A stretch of 64,000 nucleotides of DNA from Chrysaora quinquecirrha (taxonomy: Eukaryota; Cnidaria; Scyphozoa; Semaeostomeae; Pelagiidae), in the NCBI GenBank assembly GCA_014526335.1, contig JACTAT010000035.1, forward strand, positions 2,982,344 through 3,046,343, written 5' to 3'. This document shows positions 12,401-21,400 of this stretch, piece after piece; the first letter of the stretch is position 1; each line of letters opens with the position of its first letter. The notes beneath the pieces are model-generated. The model ran no database searches, was not told the origin of the DNA, and saw nothing but the letters and a program-made list of their open reading frames with translations. The translations under genes and the position numbers were made by a program.

Positions 12401-15400
12401 AGTATGCCCGAAAATGTTTCCGCTGTTTATCGCAGTTATAAGTTGAGAAATCTTTTGAATTTATGAAATTTTAGCTTACCTACAAGCTAGCAGCCAACGT
12501 TGCTTGAATAGTTATTTTTATTTGAGCACAGCGGCTCTGCATACCTAATGGCTGTGGGCTCACAAAATGTCAACTTAAAAAGCGGATGAAAAGCGAAAAC
12601 ATCTTAGGATATATTTGACAGCTGAGTATGGACGTCAGAAACAGACCGAAACAATTGTCTAGGGCAAGAGAAGGAACTCTTCTGTTTACACAGAACCGGC
12701 GTTTTTTTTTTTGGATGTGGACAGATTTCAAAACTTATACAAATGAAACAACGATCTTGCTGTGCCATTCAAAGATTTAAGACATTTATTTGACAAGAAT
12801 ACTAGCTGGCAATTTTCTGCCCGATCCGGGTGATCCAGCAACTGCTGTTCTGTGGCAGGGTGGGCTGTTATTTGGAGTTGTTTGAAAGTCAAGGACAGCT
12901 GTAAATCTGATTTTCAGAGGGACAAACAAAATTTTCACGTAACTTAAAGAAACAAATTTCATTGTACGAGCTGTTAGTATGCAAACTTATGAATGCTTGC
13001 AACTTAATATATCTTTTATACCTGTTTTATTTTCTATCTAGGGACCTTTGGTAAAATGGCTGAGAGTGAATTTTGGCGAATCATTCATTGCTTGGATTCA
13101 TGTAAAGGTGAGGAAGCTTGATGCTTTGTTCGAAGTATAACTTTTTTAACAGTTATAACATTATAGATAATACGGTATTTCTGTTATTTTCCTTGCAGGC
13201 GTTGAGGGTATTTGTGGAATCTGTGCTACGATATGGCCTTCCAGTTAATTTTCAAGCCATGCTGTTGCAGGTTAGTTGTCATGTTGGATATCTTCGTGTT
13301 TGTGTGATTGAATGAACGTTAAAATTTACGCAGAGAAGTTGAAACCTGAGGAGCCAACGGGGTAGGAACCAGGGGGAGCCAACGGGGTAGGAACCTGAAG
13401 AGCTTGAGCGGTAGGTTACTGAGGAGTCAAAGGTGTGAGGACCTGAGGAGCCAGGGGTAGGAACTTGAGGAGCCGAAATAGTAAGGGCCTTAGGAGCAAG
13501 AAGAATAAGAGCCTGAGGGGCTAAAAGAGTAGGACCTGGGGAGCAGAAGAGTCAGGTACCTGGGGTGCCAAAAAGCTGACTCAATAGACATTGAAGTCAT
13601 TTTACTGTGTCCCCTCCAATCGTCGATGAACCATTAGTTTTAATATCAAGATCGATACTGTATAGTTGATGAAGTTTTACGTGTCTTGGTGTATTTTGAT
13701 CTTATAAACGTTTTGGTAGATACTATTTGGTCGAACTTAAAAACAACAAGGACGTTAGCTAGGTATTTGCCAATTAACCGCTTGCATAGGTAATTTATTG
13801 CTACCAGCTGGCTACTTATGTTAATTTTTCTAGGTCGCTGTTTCAGTAGAAGATTGCAGACAATATTTAGTGTAGCAGATTCGCTTTGTTTTTCATTGTC
13901 TTTGCGTAGTGTTAAACCGCTTTGGCAGTGTCATGACTTTAAACCTTTTATAATCCAAGATGGATCCTGAATTGTTGTAGATGCGAGGGGCTTCTTTTTT
14001 TCTATTTGATTTTGCAGCCTTTCACTTCTGGCTGATCTTAACAAACTTTTCTTTTTTTACAGCCTAGCAAGGGAAAATCTCGTAAATTGAGAGACTGCTT
14101 GTTGAATCTTTATTCACATCTCGATACTCAAGCTTCAAAGGGACAGCAAGGAGATGTAAGTCCTTTCAGTCAATCTTAAATCTTTCGTATTTGCTAGTAT
14201 TTAGATTATATCTAAAGCAGTAAGCCCTTGCTTTTAAACCTGCCTTCCAGTAGATTGCTGGCTGTCGTTGAGTGTTGTTGAGCGTCGCTGTTGTGTTGGA
14301 AACCCCGTTAGCTGTTGGTGAAAATACCGTTTCGATTACACTAGCTGTTGCTAAGTTTTCACCCCGCATAACGTATGTGCAGTACAGTGGTGGGTGTGCA
14401 GTACAGTGGTGGATGTTCAGTACAGTGGAGGGATACCATGAGTACAGTGGAGGGATACCATGAGTACAGTGGTGGATGTTCAGTACAGTGGAGGGATACC
14501 TGGAGTACAGTGGAGGGATACCATGAGTACAGTGGTGGATGTTCAGTACAGTGGAGGGATACCTGGAGTACAGTGGAGGGATACCATGAGTACAGTGGTG
14601 GATGTTCAGTACAGTGGAGGGATACCATGAGTTGCGTGGAGGGATACCATGAGTACAGTGGAGGGATACCATGAGTACAGTGGTGGATGTTCAGTACAGT
14701 GGAGGGATACCTGGAGTACAGTGGTGGATGTTCAGTACAGTGGAGGGATACCATGAGTTGGGTGGAGGGATACCATCAGTACAGTGGAGGGATACCATGA
14801 GTACAGGGGTGGATGTTCAGTACAGTGGAGGGATACCATAAGTACAGTGGAGGGATACCATCAGTACAGGGGTGGATGTTCAGTACAGTGGAGGGATACC
14901 ATCAGTACAGGGGTGGATGTTCAGTACAGTGGAGGGATACCATCAGTACAGTGGTGGGCGTGCAACTCATTAGAGAAATTGCAACGGTGTTGTATGAACG
15001 GGAAGTATCTCTAAGCAGACAGTGATGCGTTTTGTGGGGCCTACATCTGTAAAAAACAGCTCCAAACATACGCTTTTTTAATAGAAGAGTGTTCTGGGCT
15101 TCCATTTTATGAAAAGTCGCGCTAATTTATACAACTAGTTATTGATACCTGACTCCCGACGCTCGCTGCTTTCTTATAGAGAGTCAGTTGCGCGAAATGA
15201 AAACTCTAGACAACCATGAAATATTGAACCATTCAAAAAGTGCTGCAAATTTCAATGAATCAAAGTCGAATTATATTTCTTTAGACAAAACGATAAATAC
15301 ATAAATACCGTAAGAATAATACGAAACTCACCTATAGACCTAGGAATGGTTATAGAAACTAAACAAAATGGCGGAACTGGCGGCTTCTTACTGTAAACCT

Positions 15401-18400
15401 AATCTAGAAATAGTAGCTATTCAAACAGCAAAATACTCGTATAGTAACAAAAGTTGAGTTTACCAACAAAACGAAAATCGTATTATAATAAAAAGTATAA
15501 ACCACACATTATTGTTGTCAAATTAATGACTTAGCGTCCTTGTTTAAATCTTTACTCGTTGTTTGAATTTAAACTTTGGTATAACAGTATGATAACAAAA
15601 CGCTATTTCCCTATAACTCATCATCACAGGTTGGTCATTCTTTCTTCGCCATAATTATTTGCAACATTTCATTCATTAGTTGTGCTGCCACTGAATAGCT
15701 TCTCGGGCAATATCTTTGACTCATCACAACGATGATATGCCCTGACTGGCTGCGCTTTTCGTGGCGGAGCGCCAAATTCTGACAGGGTGCCTGGCTTTCT
15801 CTTTCCTTTTGTTCGCGCCCGGTCCTCAGTGTCGAAGAAGTCGTCTCTGCAAATAGGAAAGTTACTTAAGGTTTTTATCTTTCTGTGTAAAGCAACTATA
15901 TTCTCTCTGAGAAGAGCCTCTAATTAACAGCAGTTCTATAAAAATACTAGCAATAAGTGAGAAACCAATTTGAGGGAGCAAACTTATGAATCCTAATCTT
16001 ACCTTATTATGATGGATGTAATCTTCTTTGGTCTTTCGAATTGCCCACTGAAAAATGGCGTATCGATTTCTTTTCTCGTGCCTTCAACTGTTTTTACCTT
16101 ATAAACCGTACTTTGAGTTGTTTTGCAATCGAATACTCTAAAACAATGAAAGAGTTATCATTAGAATCATTGGCATTTATGTTATAATCAATTTGTATTA
16201 CGTTAATACACTTGTGAGAATCGTTGGTCTTAGACATACAGAGTCAAGAAAAGGTTACAGTCACACGGTCATTGACCGGAGGAAGGTGAAGTAAAACGAA
16301 TGAGAATCTCATGCCACACCCAGTAAACGCCCGTTTTTTTCGAGGAAGGTCTGCAATGCAGCTTGGGTTTTGTTATGTGGAGGAAGTCTAAAAAATTTTC
16401 CGGACTCTGTAAACATACAATGGTGCTTAATACTTTCTTGAACTTCCCAAAAACAAACCGTACCAAATATACCATTGTTTAGGCGTAGCTGAGAATTGAA
16501 GCTAATCTGAAACAAAATTATTATTTGTTTTTGAATATATTTTTGTGAAGATGCGAAGTGTTTTACATTTCCCGACCGTACAATACACTCTTTTTTTTAT
16601 AAGAATACTATAAATTTTGTCCAACCTCAATATTCTTAAAAAATGTTCGTTTTGAGCCTGCATATATTCTTAAAGTATTCTTATTTTTCAAATCTGATAT
16701 GCGGTTTTAGGGGAACATGGAAAAATCATCTCATATGGTCGAGCGAAGAAAAATTGAACTATTATAAGAAAAAGAATGCTGTTAACAATCATGAAGTTTC
16801 GTTCTATCATTGCAAATCAGGCATCTGCTGAAAAATGAGACAGAAATAAGGGAGAGCTGAGGCTGAGCATATTCTTACAATATTCTTAAAAATAGGATGA
16901 TTCTGAGCCTGATTATTCTTATAAACAATATTCTTATAAAAAAAAGAGTGTAATGCATACTTATCTGGGTTGAGCCGAATATCCACCATTGCACAAGCTG
17001 TTCCCATGCATCTAGGTACATCCTCTGCTCTCAGATAGCCAGTGCCACTGCTATCAAGCTCGATTAGCGAGCTAAAAAAGTTTTCTGACATCAAGCTTGA
17101 GACTGAGCGTGTATTGTATGATTTCGGTGTCAAGGCATACAATTGGTTCTTCGAATCTATATTTGACAGGAATCCCTCATATAATTTTCTTGGAAATCCT
17201 GTATCAAATATAAGAAGAAAAAATGAAAATTGACAGTGAAAATGATTCGAAATCTTCAAATGTTAACATCCCAATATATTGAAATAATGCTCATGATTTT
17301 AGATCAAGGCTGAAAAGTGACGAGTGAACGATTTACAAAAAGAAACTCTATATGTTTCAAAGCTTATGTTAAAAAGTTGCAGCATGGTCAAATGCTTCCT
17401 CCTTGATAGGGTCTTGGTTAAAGTTTTAGTGAGCAATTCTTACTTTTTTATGACAAGGACCTTGGATTTCAACCAGAGTTGAGAGCTCAGAGTTTAAGAA
17501 CAAGCTAAGAACAAGCTGAGCCTTCTCATAAGCCTTGCATAAACGGGACTAAAAAGTAAACATGAGCAGATCGAATAAAATGCAAATAAAAAAGAAGAAG
17601 TAACATAATATGCAATTCTAATATTACCTTTAATATAAGATGTAAATGGTGGGAATTTTCCAAAATCCACATCTTCGAGCATATAGTTGCGAAGTTCATT
17701 TCTTTTCTGAACTCTATGGATAGCAGCTATACCCGGCTCATCTTCGGCAGCCCACCACTCTCGAATATGTCCGCAAAATTTCGCCTCTTCGTGAAAACCT
17801 TTCCTCTCCATCGCGTTCTCGACATCAAAAGCGAAGGTAGTCAAAGCGAAGGAAATGTCCTGCTTGTCTGGTAGGTCTAAGACCATTGATGGCTTCAGTT
17901 TAGTGGCAGGATCTTGTGCAGCCGCGACCCATGCCTCTTTTTTCAAATTCCTTGTTCCTTTGCCACAAACTACTCGCCTCATATTCGTCATCAGATGTGT
18001 CGAATCCCAGACTTTGTGCTCTAGTCGTTGTCTACTTTGGTTGAATTCGGGGATGCAATACCATACGTCGGGAAAACCTTCCATGCCATGTTGAATGGGG
18101 CTGTTTTCTTTCCACCGACTAAGCTCATCTTGCCATATTATTTTGCAAAAGCTGACATTTAAAGCTGACTTATAATATTTCGCAGACTCAATAATTTTTC
18201 TGGATATCTGTGCCAATGACTTCGGTTGGAATATTGTATTCTTTTTTTTATTCCCTGGTTTAGAGCTTTGGGTTTCCTTAGCTTTGCCCTTTTTGCCCTT
18301 TGCAATTTTCCCAGCGCTTGGCTGTGGCACACTTTGCGACCGTTTCTTTCCTTTATCATGCTCTAAAATGGCAGTATAAAGCTCTTCATATGGATTTTTA

Positions 18401-21400
18401 GGTAACTGCAACCCCTTCACTACAACCTTTCCAGTGACGCCGTACTCATTCTTATTGATTTCCTTTTCTTCTTCAGTTAAGGCAGTTTTCGCTTTCGATA
18501 TTATGCTGCGAATTATTTCTTGTTTCGACATCTTCTTTGCCTTTTCAAATACTTCATGTTGAAGCTGGATCAGAGTTAATGGCTTGCCCTCTGCATCTTC
18601 GATAATTAGCGAAAAGCATTCGCCGTCAAATGATGTCGCTAGAATGTCGATTCCTTTTTCGTGGCACGCATTCATCACAGCATCGTACATTTTTCTTTTC
18701 TCTGATTGGCTAAACACTTTCCCCTTCAGACCATAAAAAACTGGAAAGCATGCTGGTTTTTCTGGGTCGTACATTCTTGTCGCCGGGGACAGAAGACAAA
18801 CAAATAGCTCTTTTGCCTTGACACGACTTATTTCATAGCCAGTATTAACAACAGCATTGAAAACAGTAGAAAACCTCACCAGTGTTTCCCCAGTCACTGG
18901 AAATAAGTCGTCATTTGGCGGTTGTGGTACACTGAACTGAGTGATCTGAGACGTAGTCAAGAGCCTTCTTTCTGCGTCTTTCTCGTTGTCTTTTACAGAA
19001 GGAACCTCAATGAGAATGTCAATACAGTTTTTCAAAAATTGATCTATTTTTCCTGGTAACACATCTTTGGCAAATGGCGTCCTTTGTTTCGGAAGTCTTC
19101 CTGCATTCATCATTCCTAAGATATTTTTTATCTCTGTTTTGGCTGAAAGGGGCTGGGTTTGCTACAATCTGGGACAAAAATTATGAGACTAACTTTAGTT
19201 TTCATTAATAATTGTCTTATCTTCGCATCCCCCCCCCCACTCAACGTTGATCAAATGGCGCGAACTTGTTTTTCATTATCACTCAAACATTGTTCCCAGG
19301 GGAGGAAGGGGAGTGAATTACTGATCAGCGACGTTATGTTAAGTTAAGTAATTGCGAGTCTTTATCGGAATCTTCTGGTTATCTCGTTATATTTAGTCCA
19401 AGGTTGTAGTATAGATAAATCATTGCCTGTTACAATTACTTTGTTGAGCTTTAAACCACAAAAGCAAAATATGGTAGCTAGCTACGAAATACCAATTAGT
19501 GTTATGTGTTATGGAATTACCTGAACGCAATATTGAGTCAGATGGTACAGCAAAGTTGATAGAACTTCTTTCTGGGTTGTAATGGCCTCTTTTTGTATCT
19601 CCATTCAAAAATCTGCTGAATTTCAGTCCTCTATTAAACCTCAACCATTTTCCGTGAAAAAGTAGAAAACCGAACATCCAGAACAGCATTGTCTCTTTAC
19701 GGTATCGCATTCCACTAACATTCTGCAATCCATAAAATCTTACTACGTCAAGAAAGAGAAGGAAAGATATGTTCGATAAAGGGAATTTATCATTTGCAAC
19801 TAACTTTAGAAAAAGCTTTATATCGTTTATGACTCCTGACTCTGTCAATGCAGGTATGGCCTTCTCCAACAATTCAAGCAGCGACTCTTCTTCAGAATTT
19901 ATAGAAGAAAATGAATCATCTAGCATCGATTCATCTAAATCACCAATAACGTCTTCAATGCTAACTGTGCTCTCTTCTACATCAACACCATCGTTCTCTT
20001 GAGTCACTGAAACGTCCAAGTCATCTATTCCTGAGAGATTAAACGGAAATAAGGTGCGTCTGACTCCGGTCGTAGAAGATCCAAGCGAATCTTCAAAGGC
20101 TCGTTCCGCAGACGCCGGGTCGGTGTTTATATTGCCATTGTAACTTTCTAGAAATTCCTGGTAACGACTCGCAGGGCTGCTTGTTCTCTTTGAAGGTGCC
20201 CTCTCTAAACTTTCAATAAATGCTTTGAATCGTGGATCCATGACAAAATTCCAACGACCAATCGAAATCAACGTACTAAGAGTAAGAGTAAGACGTTTAA
20301 CATCAGTAACATTACTCCAGTCTCCGATCCCTCTCCAGTCTTTCTACTCTTAACACAGGCAGTAAAATGATAATTAACTTTTCAGGTGAGAATAAGGAGG
20401 TGACGCATGATTCAATTAGTTTATACTACCCTATTATTTTTGATGAATACAAAGAGCAACCACGTGACTACGTCCGATTCTATTTTCCTTTCTGCATCAA
20501 CCTTAATCGAATTTATTGTTCTAACAAAGGATAAATTCACATCTGAAGCTTGTAACTCCTTTAAGTTAATGGATAGGACATGAAAATCGTTGGAACATAT
20601 TAAGGAAATAGTCAAATCTCTTTGTTTTTGTTTGGTTTTCGATCGAAAATAAGATTGTTGCGTGCTAAGTTTCTCCCGTAATTTGTTTAGATGTTTTCAT
20701 TTTGATTTTTCAATTAAATCTCCGCTAGTTGTCTGATAACTGCTTTTGTTAAGGACGTTCAATGTAATATAACTGGAGAGATAACAAAGATATATATAAT
20801 CGCTAATTGGTTGCGTGATGGAATAACTAATTGCTTGATTATGATGTCAGTTCACAACAAAAGGAAGCAAAAAAACTTTTTAATGGGAAAGCATATGAAT
20901 GAATAAACAGACAGGGTGTATTCAATGAATGAGAAGAGCGTGTTTCAGATTAAATTTAAAAAGTACATTTGCATTTCTGTAATTACATTTATGGCTAATT
21001 ACCTTACGAAGTGAAATGAATCGCAGGTAACAAAATCTAGTCCATGGTTATTAATCTCCAGGAAACAAATTTCTAAAACATTAATGTTGTAAAATAGGCT
21101 TTTCAAACCAATCAGTGATGGGCGCAATTTCACTACCTCGTTTGGCTATAAACACCAGAAACACTATTGTCGATTGGCACTTGGTACATTATCAACTAGA
21201 AGACTAGAATATTCCTTGAAGTCAATGCTCAAACATATGAATCATAATGTCACAGAACAGTAGGCCTAAGCATCAACAGAAATCGGTATTTCGCAGCCCT
21301 CAACCCGGATTCCAAAACAGGAATGTATTATATAATCAAGAACTGGAGTCATCAACGTTTTGCGCAGAGCCACTAACTCTTCCAAAGCCTGTTTTCACTG

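Noticed and set aside
14166..14754. Open frames rich in VSLHCT, GIPPLYS and WRDT repeats in both TIRs
   Set aside because: They are translations of the 19/22-bp tandem units and appear identically in the mirror TIR; there is no independent coding signal.
14379..14958. CRISPR-like regular array
   Set aside because: Units are contiguous with no unique spacers, in a eukaryotic transposon TIR.
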